Shown one piece after another: positions 34,200-44,545 of a DNA stretch of 64,000 nt. The notes below the pieces were generated by a model, which searched no databases, was not told the origin of the DNA, and worked only from the letters and a program-made list of their open reading frames with translations. Source of the DNA: Lachnospiraceae bacterium (GTDB taxonomy: Bacteria; Bacillota; Clostridia; Lachnospirales; Lachnospiraceae); NCBI GenBank assembly GCA_017396555.1, contig JAFQLS010000007.1:28196-92195 (forward strand), given 5' to 3'. The position numbers were made by a program, and so were the translations under genes. How positions within the stretch are numbered: the first letter of the stretch is position 1; every line of letters starts with the position of its first letter.

Positions 34200-35576
34200 A
34201 TGGAGAGAAAAAATATTTGGAATAACTATGATGAAAATGAATTGAAGAGTCTTGAAGCTGTAAACTTAGAGTACAGACAGTTTCTGGATAATGGTAAAAC
34301 AGAAAGAGAATGTGCGGATTACATTGTTGAACAGGCAGAAAAGGCTGGATATAAAGACCTTTTGGAAGTGATTAAAGCTGGAGAAAAGCTTAATGTCGGA
34401 GATAAGGTCTATATAACCAATATGAAAAAGGCAGTTATATTATTTAATATTGGGTCAGATAATATTGAAAATGGTATGAACATTTTAGGAGCACATATTG
34501 ATTCTCCAAGGCTGGATTTAAAGCAGATTCCATTATATGAGGACACAGAAATAGCATATCTTGATACGCATTATTACGGTGGAATTAAGAAGTATCAGTG
34601 GGTCACATTGCCTCTTGCACTTCATGGAGTGGTTGTTAAAAAGGATGGAACTGTTGTAGATATAACTGTTGGTGAGGATGAAAATGACCCTGTTGTATTT
34701 ATTTCGGATTTGCTCATTCATTTATCACAGGAGCAGTTGGAAAAGAAGGCAAATAAGGTTATAGAGGGTGAAGACCTTAATGTTATAATAGGAAGTAAGC
34801 CGCTTAAGGATGAAGAAAAAAATGCAGTTAAGGCAAATATACTTAAGCTGCTTAAAGAGAAATATGATATAGAGGAAGAGGATTTTATATCTGCTGAGAT
34901 TGAGGTTGTTCCTGCAGGAAAAGCTAGGGAAGCAGGAATTGATAGAAGTATGATAATGGCATATGGTCATGATGACAGAGTATGTGCATATACATCATTA
35001 GCAGCAATGCTTGAAATGGTTGATGTTAAGAGAACATCATGTTGTGTATTGGTAGATAAAGAGGAAATAGGAAGTGTCGGCGCAACAGGAATGCGTTCGA
35101 AATTTTTTGAAAACGCAGTTGCGGAAGTGCTTGATAGAATGGGTGTGTATAATGAACTTTTACTTAGAAGAGTTCTTGCAAATTCTAAAATGTTATCATC
35201 AGATGTTAGTGCGGCTTTTGACCCTACCTATGCATCTTCATTTGAAAAGAAAAATGCGGCATATTTTGCAAATGGTATAGTGTTTAATAAATACACAGGT
35301 TCAAGAGGTAAGTCGGGGTCTAATGATGCAAATGCAGAGTATATGGCCAAACTTAGAAATATATTTGATAAACATAATGTTGCATACCAGACAGCAGAAC
35401 TTGGTAAAGTAGACTTAGGCGGTGGAGGTACAATAGCTTACATCTTATCCTTGTATGGAATGGATGTTATAGATAGTGGGGTAGCAGTTATGAATATGCA
35501 TGCACCTTGGGAGGTTGTAAGTAAGGCAGATGTATACGAGGCTAAAAAGGGTTATACTGCATTTTTATCAGAATAA
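34200..35576 (+). CDS. M18-family aspartyl-type aminopeptidase
   Basis: A 458-residue zinc aminopeptidase. The family motifs are all present: AHIDSPRLDLK (metal His), YGHDDRVCAYTSL (bridging Asp), VDKEEIGSVGATGM (catalytic Glu pair), SGSNDANAEY, LGGGGTIAYI and MNMHAPWEV (last metal His). M18 enzymes remove N-terminal Asp or Glu in the cytosol and form large oligomers. ATG 34200 has AGGAG about 12 nt upstream. It lies in a same-strand run between the radical SAM gene and ppk1. Confidence 0.93.
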   Translation: MERKNIWNNYDENELKSLEAVNLEYRQFLDNGKTERECADYIVEQAEKAGYKDLLEVIKAGEKLNVGDKVYITNMKKAVILFNIGSDNIENGMNILGAHIDSPRLDLKQIPLYEDTEIAYLDTHYYGGIKKYQWVTLPLALHGVVVKKDGTVVDITVGEDENDPVVFISDLLIHLSQEQLEKKANKVIEGEDLNVIIGSKPLKDEEKNAVKANILKLLKEKYDIEEEDFISAEIEVVPAGKAREAGIDRSMIMAYGHDDRVCAYTSLAAMLEMVDVKRTSCCVLVDKEEIGSVGATGMRSKFFENAVAEVLDRMGVYNELLLRRVLANSKMLSSDVSAAFDPTYASSFEKKNAAYFANGIVFNKYTGSRGKSGSNDANAEYMAKLRNIFDKHNVAYQTAELGKVDLGGGGTIAYILSLYGMDVIDSGVAVMNMHAPWEVVSKADVYEAKKGYTAFLSE

Positions 35577-35603
35577 TAGTTGTTTTGAAAATGGAGGTAT
35601 TGT

Positions 35604-37703
35604 ATGGGTGAATTATTTACTAATAGAGAATTAAGCTGGTTAGATTTTAATTACAGGGTTTTACTAGAGGCTAGGGATAAGGAAAATCCATTGTTTGAAA
35701 GACTTAAATTTTTAAGTATAACAGCATCAAATATGGACGAATTTTTTATGATTCGTGTGGCTTCTTTAAAGGATATGGTTCATGCGGGATTTAAAAAGAC
35801 TGATATTGCAGGAATGACAGCTAAGGAACAGTTAAGTGCAATAAGTGAGAAGACTCACAAGCTTGTAGATAAGCAGTATACAACATTTAATCGTTCACTT
35901 ATGCCATTACTTAAGCAAAATAAGTTGAAAATGCTCCTTAACCATACTCAGCTTAATGATAAACAAAAAAAGTATGTCGATGAATATTTTATGTCAGAGG
36001 TTTATCCGGTTTTGACCCCTATGGCTGTAGATTCATCAAGACCATTTCCATTGATTAGAAATAAAACATTGAATATAGGTGCGTTGGTGCAGAAAAATAA
36101 TGAAGAAGAAACAGAATTTGCTACTGTTCAGGTTCCTTCAGTTCTTCCAAGAATCGTGGAAATACCGTCTGATGAAAAAGGTAGTACTACTATAATCCTG
36201 CTTGAACAGATTATTGAAAGAAATATTAACAAGTTATTTTTGAGTTACAAAGTTCTTTGTGCATGTCCATATAGAATTATGAGAAATGCGGATTTATCTA
36301 TTGACGAAGATGAAGCCGCTGATTTGCTTAAAGAAATACAGAAACAGTTAAAAAAGCGGCAATGGGGAGAAGTTATTCGTCTTGAGGTTGAAGATAAGAT
36401 GGATAAAGAATTGCTCGAATATCTTGAAAAAGAACTTAAGGTTGAAGACAGTGATATATATAAAGTAAATGGACCAATTGATTTTACATTTTTGATGAAG
36501 GTATATACATTGCCCGGATATGATGAGCTTAAAGATAAGCCTTATGTTCCACAGGCTGTACCGGGAATAAGTATGGATGAAAATATTTTTGAACAGATTA
36601 GTAGGGGAGATATATTGCTTCATCATCCATACAATACATTTGAGCCGGTAGTGGAATTTGTAAGGCAGGCAGCAGTGGACCCTAATGTGCTCGCGATTAA
36701 GCAGACTTTATATAGAGTAAGCGGAAATTCTCCTATAATTGCAGCACTTGCTCAGGCTGCTGAAAATGGTAAACAGGTATCTGTGCTTGTGGAGTTAAAG
36801 GCAAGATTTGATGAAGAGCATAACATTATATGGGCAAAAATGCTTGAAAAAGCGGGTTGTCATGTTATTTATGGTCTTGTTGGTTTGAAAACTCATAGTA
36901 AAATTACGCTGGTAGTAAGAAAAGAAAAGGATGGGATTAAGAGGTATGTCCATCTTGGAACGGGTAATTATAATGATGCAACAGCTAAGTTATATACAGA
37001 TATGGGAATGTTAACTTGTAATCCTTCTATCGGAGAGGATGCAACAGCTGTATTTAATATGATTTCCGGTTATTCTGAGCCACCTGTATGGAATAGACTT
37101 ACAATTGCACCTTTGTGGTTAAGAGATAAATTTGTACAGCTTATTAAAAGAGAAACAAGGAATGCAAAAGAAGGTAAAAAAGCATTTATAATTGCAAAAA
37201 TGAATTCCTTATGTGATGAGGGAATTATCAGAGCATTATATGAAGCATCAACAGCAGGTGTACAGATTGATCTTATTATACGAGGTATATGTTGTCTTAA
37301 GGTTGGTATACCGGGAGTTAGCGAAAACATAAGAGTAAGGTCGATTGTGGGAAGGTTTTTGGAACATAGCAGAATATTCTATTTTCATAATGATGGTAAA
37401 GAAGAAATCTATATGGGAAGCGCAGACTGGATGCCTAGAAATCTTGATAAGCGAGTGGAAATTCTTTTTCCGGTATTGGATGACAAACTAAAGAAAGAAG
37501 TCATTCATATTCTTGATATTCAACTTAAGGATACAATGAAGGCACATATTTTAAATAAGAATAATGAATATGAAAAGATAGACAGAAGAGGCAAAAAACA
37601 ACTTCTTGCGCAGGAGTATTTTTGTAAAGAAGCGAAGCAAAGAGCGAAGGTAAGTAAGAAGGCAGAGAAGGAAAGGGTATTTAAACCTATAAAAAATAAT
37701 TAA
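35604..37703 (+). CDS. ppk1: Polyphosphate kinase 1
   Basis: Makes polyphosphate from ATP. The 699-residue length and all domains fit: an N-terminal helical domain (FTNRELSWLDFNYRVLLEAR), head domain, and two phospholipase-D-like domains with LLHHPYNTFEPVVEF, THSKITLVVR (phospho-accepting His) and HSRIFYFHNDG. Arg residues for ATP binding are in KQTLYRVSG and KARFDEEHN. ATG 35604 follows GGAGG. It lies next to relA/spoT, but a separate promoter for the latter sits between them. Confidence 0.95.
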   Translation: MGELFTNRELSWLDFNYRVLLEARDKENPLFERLKFLSITASNMDEFFMIRVASLKDMVHAGFKKTDIAGMTAKEQLSAISEKTHKLVDKQYTTFNRSLMPLLKQNKLKMLLNHTQLNDKQKKYVDEYFMSEVYPVLTPMAVDSSRPFPLIRNKTLNIGALVQKNNEEETEFATVQVPSVLPRIVEIPSDEKGSTTIILLEQIIERNINKLFLSYKVLCACPYRIMRNADLSIDEDEAADLLKEIQKQLKKRQWGEVIRLEVEDKMDKELLEYLEKELKVEDSDIYKVNGPIDFTFLMKVYTLPGYDELKDKPYVPQAVPGISMDENIFEQISRGDILLHHPYNTFEPVVEFVRQAAVDPNVLAIKQTLYRVSGNSPIIAALAQAAENGKQVSVLVELKARFDEEHNIIWAKMLEKAGCHVIYGLVGLKTHSKITLVVRKEKDGIKRYVHLGTGNYNDATAKLYTDMGMLTCNPSIGEDATAVFNMISGYSEPPVWNRLTIAPLWLRDKFVQLIKRETRNAKEGKKAFIIAKMNSLCDEGIIRALYEASTAGVQIDLIIRGICCLKVGIPGVSENIRVRSIVGRFLEHSRIFYFHNDGKEEIYMGSADWMPRNLDKRVEILFPVLDDKLKKEVIHILDIQLKDTMKAHILNKNNEYEKIDRRGKKQLLAQEYFCKEAKQRAKVSKKAEKERVFKPIKNN

Positions 37704-37708
37704 AATAA

Positions 37709-37737
37709 TTGCAATTTTATAAAAAAAATTTTATAAT
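37709..37737 (+). promoter_or_regulatory. relA/spoT promoter
   Basis: TTGCAA (37709-37714), 17 bp, TATAAT (37732-37737). The start would be near 37744, which rules out the upstream in-frame ATG at 37709. Confidence 0.7.
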
Positions 37738-37780
37738 AAAAAATTATTATACTATGTACTATGGAAAGGCATGTGAGAGT

Positions 37781-40048
37781 ATGGCGGATAATACTTTTAT
37801 GGAAAACAGAACAGTCATAAAAAATCCGGAGGATTATGAAGATTCAGAATTACTATACAATCAGCTTGTGGCGGCAATTCTTCGTTATCATCCTTCTACA
37901 GATCTTACATTGGTAGAGAAGGCTTATACCATTGCTCGTGATGCCCATAAAGATCAAAAGAGAAAATCGGGTGAACCATATATTATTCATCCTGTATCGG
38001 TTGCAATTATTTTGGCAGAGCTTGAATTAGATAAAGAAACTATTGTTGCTGGACTTTTGCATGATGTTGTGGAAGATACCATTTTATCATATGAGGATAT
38101 TGTAAATGAATTTAGTGAGGAAATTGCACTATTAGTAGATGGTGTAACAAAACTTACACAATTATCATATGATGCCGATAAGATAGAGGTTCAGGCTGAA
38201 AATTTAAGAAAAATGTTTCTTGCTATGGCTAAGGATATCAGAGTTATACTTATTAAGCTTGCAGATAGACTTCATAATATGAGAACTCTTCAATATATGA
38301 AGCCTGAAAAGCAAAAGGAAAAAGCTAGGGAGACGATGGAAATTTATGCTCCTATCGCTCATAGACTTGGTATTTCTAAGATTAAGGTAGAATTAGATGA
38401 TTTGTCTCTTAAATATCTTAAGCCAGAGATTTACTTTGATTTAAGAGATAATATTCAACAAAAGAGGACATCAAGGGAAAAGTTTCTTGAGGATATTATG
38501 GATAATGTTAGAACTCATATAGAAGGTATGGGTATAGATGCTAAAATTGACGGAAGAGTAAAGCATTTCTTTAGTATTTATAAAAAAATGGTTAATCAGG
38601 ATAAGACGCTTGATCAGATATTTGATTTATTCGCAGTTAGAATAATCGTTGATTCTTTAAAGGATTGTTATGCGTGTCTTGGTATTATTCATGAGATGTA
38701 TAAGCCAATTCCCGGAAGATTCAAGGATTATATTGCTATGCCTAAACCAAATATGTATCAGTCGTTACATACAACTCTTATTGGACCGGGTGGACAGCCA
38801 TTCGAGATTCAGATAAGAACCTTTGAAATGCATAAGACTGCAGAATATGGTATTGCGGCTCACTGGAAATATAAGGAAGGTGCTAATGGTAATGCTGCGA
38901 ATACAGAAGAGGAGAAATTAAGCTGGCTTAGACAGATTCTTGAATGGCAGAGAGATATGTCTGATAATAAGGAATTTTTAAGCCTTCTTAAGAGTGATTT
39001 GGATTTATTTTCTGAGAGCGTATATTGTTTTACACCGACGGGTGATGTTATGAATCTTCCGAATGGTTCTACACCAATTGATTTTGCATATGCAATACAC
39101 ACTGCTGTTGGTAATAAAATGGTTGGAGCACGAGTAAATGGAAAAATCGTAAACATTGATTATAAGATTCAAAATGGCGACAGAATAGAAGTCATTACTT
39201 CTCAAAATACAACAGGTCCTAGTAGGGATTGGCTTAAATTAGTTAAAAGTACTCAAGCTAAGAACAAGATAAACCAGTGGTTTAAGTCTATTCTTAAGGA
39301 AGATAACATTGCAAGAGGGAAAGAACTTGTTAATAAATATTGTAAATCAAAGGGAGTTTCTTTACCTGAATTATTAAAACCTGAATATTTGGATAGAATA
39401 TTAAGGAAATATGGTTTTAGAGATTGGGATGCGGTTCTTGCGGCTATTGGACACGGAGGCTTAAAAGAAGGTCAGATTGTCAACAAGCTGTTAGAAGAAT
39501 ATGAAAAGAAGAATCCTAAAGTACTTAGTGATGAAGAGATTATTGAAAGTGCAAATGAAAATAAAGAAAAAATCATTAATAGAACTAAAGGCGGAATAGT
39601 AGTAAAAGGAATTCATGACGTTGCTGTTAGATTTTCAAAATGCTGTAGCCCTGTTCCGGGAGACGAGATTGTTGGGTTTGTAACAAGAGGACGAGGAGTT
39701 TCTATTCACAGAACAGATTGTATTAATGTTATGAATCTTCCGGAGATTGAAAGAGCCAGAGTTATTGAGGCTGAATGGATGGCTGGGTATAATAATGGTG
39801 GTGACAATAAATATGCAGCAGAAATTAAGATATATGCAAATAACAGAACGGGTATTCTTGCTGATTTGTCAAAGATTACAACTGAAAGAAAGATTGATGT
39901 AACTAATATGAACGTAAGAACCAGTAAACAGGGGCTTGCCACTATCACTATGGGATTTGAAATAAGTAGTGTTGAAGAACTCAATAGACTTATTGATAAA
40001 ATGAGAAATGTTGAAAGTATTATAGATATAGAGAGGACAGCAGGTTAA
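37781..40048 (+). CDS. relA: Bifunctional (p)ppGpp synthetase/hydrolase
   Basis: A 755-residue RSH protein that controls the stringent response. The hydrolase HD domain is intact (YIIHPVSVAI, GLLHDVVEDT, IRVILIKLADRLHNMRTL), the synthetase domain follows (KDYIAMPKPNMYQSLHTT), then TGS (YCFTPTGDVMNLPNGSTPID) and a C-terminal ACT domain (YANNRTGILADLSKITTER). An intact HD domain argues for a Rel-type enzyme that both makes and degrades (p)ppGpp. I choose ATG 37781 because the promoter lies downstream of ATG 37709. MBL and hemZ follow at once, so all three may share a transcript. Confidence 0.95.
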   Translation: MADNTFMENRTVIKNPEDYEDSELLYNQLVAAILRYHPSTDLTLVEKAYTIARDAHKDQKRKSGEPYIIHPVSVAIILAELELDKETIVAGLLHDVVEDTILSYEDIVNEFSEEIALLVDGVTKLTQLSYDADKIEVQAENLRKMFLAMAKDIRVILIKLADRLHNMRTLQYMKPEKQKEKARETMEIYAPIAHRLGISKIKVELDDLSLKYLKPEIYFDLRDNIQQKRTSREKFLEDIMDNVRTHIEGMGIDAKIDGRVKHFFSIYKKMVNQDKTLDQIFDLFAVRIIVDSLKDCYACLGIIHEMYKPIPGRFKDYIAMPKPNMYQSLHTTLIGPGGQPFEIQIRTFEMHKTAEYGIAAHWKYKEGANGNAANTEEEKLSWLRQILEWQRDMSDNKEFLSLLKSDLDLFSESVYCFTPTGDVMNLPNGSTPIDFAYAIHTAVGNKMVGARVNGKIVNIDYKIQNGDRIEVITSQNTTGPSRDWLKLVKSTQAKNKINQWFKSILKEDNIARGKELVNKYCKSKGVSLPELLKPEYLDRILRKYGFRDWDAVLAAIGHGGLKEGQIVNKLLEEYEKKNPKVLSDEEIIESANENKEKIINRTKGGIVVKGIHDVAVRFSKCCSPVPGDEIVGFVTRGRGVSIHRTDCINVMNLPEIERARVIEAEWMAGYNNGGDNKYAAEIKIYANNRTGILADLSKITTERKIDVTNMNVRTSKQGLATITMGFEISSVEELNRLIDKMRNVESIIDIERTAG

Positions 40049-40049
40049 T

Positions 40050-40673
40050 ATGCAGATAATTGAGTTAAAACTCGGACTTCTTAGAACGAATACTTATATA
40101 GTTGCAGGTGATAATAGTACAGAATGTATTATTATTGACCCGGCAGCGGAAGAAAATAAAATCGTTAATACACTTGTAGAACATAAATTGACTCCTTGTG
40201 GGATTTTACTTACACACGGGCATTTTGATCATATTGGTGTAGCAGAGAATATTAGAGAAAGATTTGGAATTAAGATTTATGCAATGGAAGAGGAAAAAGA
40301 AATATTAGAAACACCTGCTAACCTTGCAGAGATGATTAGACAAAATTTTGTTCTGAAGGTTGATGAGTATCTAAGGGATTCGCAGATTATTGACATTGCG
40401 GGGCTTGAATTTAAGGTTATTCATACTCCGGGGCATACAATCGGAAGTTGTTGCTATTATGTAGAGAAAGAAAATGTTTTGTTTAGTGGAGATACATTGT
40501 TTTGTGATTCACATGGAAGAACGGATTTTCCAACGGGAAGTGCTTCTGACATCATTCGTTCAATTACAGGTAAATTATTAGTTTTACCTGATGAGACAAA
40601 GGTATATCCGGGACATGAAGCTAAAACTACAATTGGTTTTGAAAGGCATAATTATGATTTTTATCAATTTTAA
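40050..40673 (+). CDS. Metallo-beta-lactamase-fold hydrolase (glyoxalase II-like)
   Basis: A 207-residue single-domain MBL hydrolase with the zinc-binding motif THGHFDHIG, further His in HTPGHTIGS, Asp in FSGDTLF and the last His in VYPGHEAKTT. The size and motifs fit the YcbL/YqgX-type group, close to glyoxalase II but without its C-terminal substrate domain. It begins 2 bp after relA, and its last 20 bp overlap hemZ, indicating tight coupling. The substrate is unknown. Confidence 0.9.
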   Translation: MQIIELKLGLLRTNTYIVAGDNSTECIIIDPAAEENKIVNTLVEHKLTPCGILLTHGHFDHIGVAENIRERFGIKIYAMEEEKEILETPANLAEMIRQNFVLKVDEYLRDSQIIDIAGLEFKVIHTPGHTIGSCCYYVEKENVLFSGDTLFCDSHGRTDFPTGSASDIIRSITGKLLVLPDETKVYPGHEAKTTIGFERHNYDFYQF

Positions 40674-42132
40674 GAATGAATTTAACTTTGAATATGATAT
40701 ACAGGCATTGATAAGAGGCTTTTATCCGGGCGAAGAGTTAAAGAGTATTATGCCGGGCGAGAAAATAGAAGCCTGCGATGAATCGATAAGATTCATTGTA
40801 AGCTTTTATTATTTCGCAGACAATATCAATATAGAAGTAGAAGATTGTTCGGGAAATATATTAATAGATAAAAGGGTAAAAACTGATTATTCAGACAGAA
40901 AAGAAACGAAAAATATTTTAAAAAGAGCTCTTTATGATGTTTTATCCGAAATCACAGGTAAAGAATTGCCATGGGGAACTTTGTCCGGAATAAGACCAAC
41001 AAAAATAACAAGTGCTTTGCTTGAATCGGGAATGAAAAAAGAGATAGCAAAGAAATATATAAAGGATACTTATTACATATCAGAGGAGAAAGCGAAGCTT
41101 AGCCTTGAAATATCAGCAAATGAGATAGAGATTCTTAAGGAAATTGATTATGAACAGGGATATAGCCTTTACATAGGAATTCCATTTTGTCCTACAACAT
41201 GTTTGTATTGTTCGTTTACATCATACCCCATTACAAGATATAAAGAGAAGGTGTGGGCTTATATAGATGCAGTTTGTAAGGAAATAGATTATATTTCTGA
41301 AGAATTTAAAGATAAAATATTGAATACAATATATATTGGTGGCGGAACTCCAACAACTTTGGAGCCGGAGATGCTGGATAAACTGCTGGGTAAAATAGTA
41401 AATAGCTTTAATCTTTGTGATCTTAAGGAATTTACTGTTGAAGCAGGAAGACCCGACAGTATAACGGTTGATAAGCTTAAAGTAATTAAAAAATATAATG
41501 TTACTCGAATTTCGATAAATCCACAGACAATGAAACAGGAAACTTTAGATATAATTGGTAGAAGACATAGTGTATCTCAGGTTATTGAATCATTTAAATG
41601 TGCGAGAGGATTAGGATTTGATAATATAAATATGGATTTTATCATGGGGCTTCCGGGTGAGAGTATTGAAGATGTAAAATACACAATGGAAGAGACGAAA
41701 AAATTAATGCCGGATAGTATTACGATTCATTCACTTGCAATAAAAAGAGCTGCACGTCTTAATATATTTAAGGACAAGTACAAAGATTATGAATACGTTA
41801 ATGGTGAAGAAAATATGCAGCTGACATACAAGACTGCAAGAGAAATGGGAATGGAGCCATATTATTTATACAGACAGAAAAACATGACTGGAAATATGGA
41901 AAATGTGGGATATTCGGTAAAAGGAAAAGCGGGTATTTATAATATTTTAATCATGGAAGAGAAGCAGCCTATAATTGCACTCGGAGCAGGTGCATCGACT
42001 AAACTTGTTTATCCGGGTGGGGAGAGAATCGAAAGAGTAGAAAATGTTAAGGATGTAAATGAATATATCAACAGGATAGAGGAAATGATTGAAAGAAAGA
42101 GAGGTGCTATCATAGAATGGAAGAAAATATGA
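40654..42132 (+). CDS. hemZ: Coproporphyrinogen dehydrogenase HemZ (oxygen-independent)
   Basis: A 492-residue radical SAM enzyme of the HemN-like group. The cluster motif is CPTTCLYCSF near 190, followed by YIGGGTPTTLEPEML and FTVEAGRPDSI, and late MGLPGESIEDV and LAIKRAARLN. The extra 180-residue N-terminal domain is the mark of HemZ, annotated for oxygen-independent oxidation of coproporphyrinogen III. The true in-frame start is ATG 40654; an upstream ATG at 40591 lies well inside the MBL gene. The end overlaps the HD-GYP gene by 16 bp. No other heme genes are in the window, so the function could also be another radical SAM reaction. Confidence 0.88.
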   Translation: MIFINFKNEFNFEYDIQALIRGFYPGEELKSIMPGEKIEACDESIRFIVSFYYFADNINIEVEDCSGNILIDKRVKTDYSDRKETKNILKRALYDVLSEITGKELPWGTLSGIRPTKITSALLESGMKKEIAKKYIKDTYYISEEKAKLSLEISANEIEILKEIDYEQGYSLYIGIPFCPTTCLYCSFTSYPITRYKEKVWAYIDAVCKEIDYISEEFKDKILNTIYIGGGTPTTLEPEMLDKLLGKIVNSFNLCDLKEFTVEAGRPDSITVDKLKVIKKYNVTRISINPQTMKQETLDIIGRRHSVSQVIESFKCARGLGFDNINMDFIMGLPGESIEDVKYTMEETKKLMPDSITIHSLAIKRAARLNIFKDKYKDYEYVNGEENMQLTYKTAREMGMEPYYLYRQKNMTGNMENVGYSVKGKAGIYNILIMEEKQPIIALGAGASTKLVYPGGERIERVENVKDVNEYINRIEEMIERKRGAIIEWKKI

Positions 42133-42671
42133 TTAAAAATGCATTATCTCACGGAATGTGTGTAAGCAATATGGCCTATGCGATAGCAAAGGAAATGGGT
42201 TTTGATGATGAATTTTGCCGTGAAATTGCAATAGCAGGAATGATACATGATATCGGAAAAATTAGATTGTCTTCATATTTGTATGGGTCCGACGAAAATA
42301 CTCTGCATATTGAACAGATGAAATACGTTAGAATGCATTCGCAGTTAAGTTATGATATTGCTAAAGAAAAAGGATTTTCGGAATTTGTTCAGGAATGTGT
42401 ATTATATCATCATGAAAATTATGATGGTTCCGGATATCCCGAAAACTTATCGGGAGATGCAATACCATTGGGTGCAAGAATTATCAGAGTATGTGATGTG
42501 TTTGGCGCACTAATATCCGATAGAGCCTATAGGAAAGCATTTTCGGTAGGAACGGCGATAGAGCTTATGATTGACGAAGTTAAAAATTTTGATATGGAGA
42601 TTTTTTTGGCTTTCCAGAGAGTTGTTAACAGTGCAAATATTGACAAGCTTATTGCCACAAAATGGACTTGA
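42117..42671 (+). CDS. Compact HD-GYP-type phosphohydrolase
   Basis: A 184-residue HD-superfamily protein. The metal motif AGMIHDIGKIRLS lies near 45 and the complete HD-GYP signature YHHENYDGSGYP near 100, with LGARIIRVCDVFGALISDRA and YRK after it. In other bacteria this signature marks cyclic-di-GMP phosphodiesterases. There is no sensor or receiver domain, so it is a stand-alone catalytic module. It overlaps the end of hemZ by 16 bp. Activity on c-di-GMP is inferred from the motif only. Confidence 0.82.
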   Translation: MEENMIKNALSHGMCVSNMAYAIAKEMGFDDEFCREIAIAGMIHDIGKIRLSSYLYGSDENTLHIEQMKYVRMHSQLSYDIAKEKGFSEFVQECVLYHHENYDGSGYPENLSGDAIPLGARIIRVCDVFGALISDRAYRKAFSVGTAIELMIDEVKNFDMEIFLAFQRVVNSANIDKLIATKWT

Positions 42672-42696
42672 TAAATTTACATACTTATTTTACAAT
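42668..42696 (+). promoter_or_regulatory. aspS promoter
   Basis: TTGATA (42668-42673), 17 bp, TACAAT (42691-42696). The -35 box overlaps the stop codon of the HD-GYP gene. Confidence 0.65.
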
Positions 42697-42733
42697 ATAA
42701 AATTAGTTAGAAAAGTAGGAATGGAGAGAAATT

Positions 42734-44545
42734 ATGGCTGAATCAATGAGAGGACTAAAAAGAAGTCACAGATGTACAGAGGTATCTAATAAGAATATCG
42801 GTGAAACAGTTACAGTAATGGGCTGGGTTCAGAAAAGAAGAAACTTAGGTAGTTTGATTTTTATCGATTTAAGAGACCGTTCAGGTATTTTACAGCTTAT
42901 ATTTGATGAAAATTGTGTTCAGGCTGAAGGCTTTGCAAAGGCAGAAACATTAAGAAGTGAGTTCGTTATTGCTGCAGTAGGAACTGTTAGAAAGAGAGAA
43001 GGCGCTTTTAATGATAATCTTAAGACAGGTGATATCGAAATTCTTGTATCTGAATTAAGAATATTATCAGAAGCATTAACACCTCCGTTTCCTATCGAGG
43101 ATGGAGCTAATACAAAGGACGATTTAAGATTAAAATATAGATATCTTGATCTTAGAAAGCCTAGACTTCAGCATAATCTTAAGATTAGAAGTGAAATTAC
43201 AACCCTTACAAGAGCATTTTTGGCTGAAGAGGGATTTTTAGAAATTGAAACACCAATGTTGACAAAGAGTACACCGGAAGGAGCAAGAGACTACCTTGTG
43301 CCAAGCCGTGTGCATCCGGGCAATTTTTATGCATTGCCTCAGTCACCACAGATTTTTAAGCAGTTATTAATGTGTTCAGGATACGACAGATATCTTCAGA
43401 TTACAAAATGCTTTAGAGATGAAGATTTGCGTGCCGACAGACAGCCGGAATTTACACAAATAGATATGGAATTATCATTTGTAGATGTGGATGATGTTAT
43501 TGATGTAAATGAAAGACTTTTACAGAAGCTTTGGAAGGATATTCTTGATGTGGATGTTCAGGTTCCGTTTGCAAGAATGACATGGCAGGAGGCTATGGAC
43601 AGATTTGGATCAGACAAGCCTGATACAAGATTTGGTATGGAACTTAAGGATGTATCTGATATTGTTAAGGGATGTGGATTTGGAGTATTTACCGGTGCTA
43701 TTGAAAATGGTGGTTCTGTAAGAGCTATCAATGCTGAAGGTCAGGGAGCAATGCCGAGAAAGAAGATAGATGCCCTTGTAGAATTTGCTAAGACATACGG
43801 AGCAAAGGGTCTTGCATATCTTGCTGTAAATGAAGATGGAACATATAAGTCGTCATTTGCTAAATTTATGACAGAGGATGAGCTTAATGCACTTGTGGCA
43901 GCAGTTGATGGAAAACCGGGAGATTTGATTCTGTTTGCAGCTGATAAGAATAAGGTTGTATATGATGTGCTTGGTGCACTTAGATGCGAACTTGCCAAAC
44001 AGTTAGAACTTCTTGATAAAAATACATTTAATTTCTTATGGATTACAGAATTCCCACTTCTTGAGTATTCAGAAGAGCAGAATAGATATGTTGCTATGCA
44101 TCATCCATTTACAATGCCTATGGAGGAAGACCTTGAATTACTTGATAGCGAACCGGGTAAGGTAAGAGCTAAGGCATATGATATTGTATTAAATGGTACA
44201 GAACTTGGTGGAGGTAGCGTAAGAATACATCAGGATGATATACAGGAAAAAATGTTTGAGACACTTGGTTTTACTAAGGAAGAAGCATATGAGAGATTTG
44301 GTTTCTTATTAAATGCATTTAAGTACGGTGTACCACCTCATGCAGGACTTGCATTTGGTCTTGACAGACTTGTAATGCATATGGTTAAGGAAGATAATAT
44401 TCGTGATACCATTGCATTCCCTAAAGTAAAAGATGCATCATGTCTTATGACAGATGCACCAAATGTAGTTGACGAAAAACAGCTTGAGGAACTAAGTATT
44501 GCTATTAAAATAGCACAAGATAAACAAGAAGAGCCAACTGAATAA
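42734..44545 (+). CDS. aspS: Aspartyl-tRNA synthetase
   Basis: Charges tRNA-Asp (and possibly tRNA-Asn in organisms without AsnRS). A 603-residue class II synthetase of the bacterial type: OB-fold anticodon domain (VTVMGWVQKRRNLGSLIFID), core with YRYLDLRKPRLQHNL, motif 2 FRDEDLRADRQPEFTQIDME, a GAD insertion domain (about 290-420), and motif 3 GLAFGLDRLVMHM. Length is normal for the bacterial form. ATG 42734 follows GGAGAG. The last 41 bp overlap the tail of the convergent DUF1294 gene. Confidence 0.95.
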   Translation: MAESMRGLKRSHRCTEVSNKNIGETVTVMGWVQKRRNLGSLIFIDLRDRSGILQLIFDENCVQAEGFAKAETLRSEFVIAAVGTVRKREGAFNDNLKTGDIEILVSELRILSEALTPPFPIEDGANTKDDLRLKYRYLDLRKPRLQHNLKIRSEITTLTRAFLAEEGFLEIETPMLTKSTPEGARDYLVPSRVHPGNFYALPQSPQIFKQLLMCSGYDRYLQITKCFRDEDLRADRQPEFTQIDMELSFVDVDDVIDVNERLLQKLWKDILDVDVQVPFARMTWQEAMDRFGSDKPDTRFGMELKDVSDIVKGCGFGVFTGAIENGGSVRAINAEGQGAMPRKKIDALVEFAKTYGAKGLAYLAVNEDGTYKSSFAKFMTEDELNALVAAVDGKPGDLILFAADKNKVVYDVLGALRCELAKQLELLDKNTFNFLWITEFPLLEYSEEQNRYVAMHHPFTMPMEEDLELLDSEPGKVRAKAYDIVLNGTELGGGSVRIHQDDIQEKMFETLGFTKEEAYERFGFLLNAFKYGVPPHAGLAFGLDRLVMHMVKEDNIRDTIAFPKVKDASCLMTDAPNVVDEKQLEELSIAIKIAQDKQEEPTE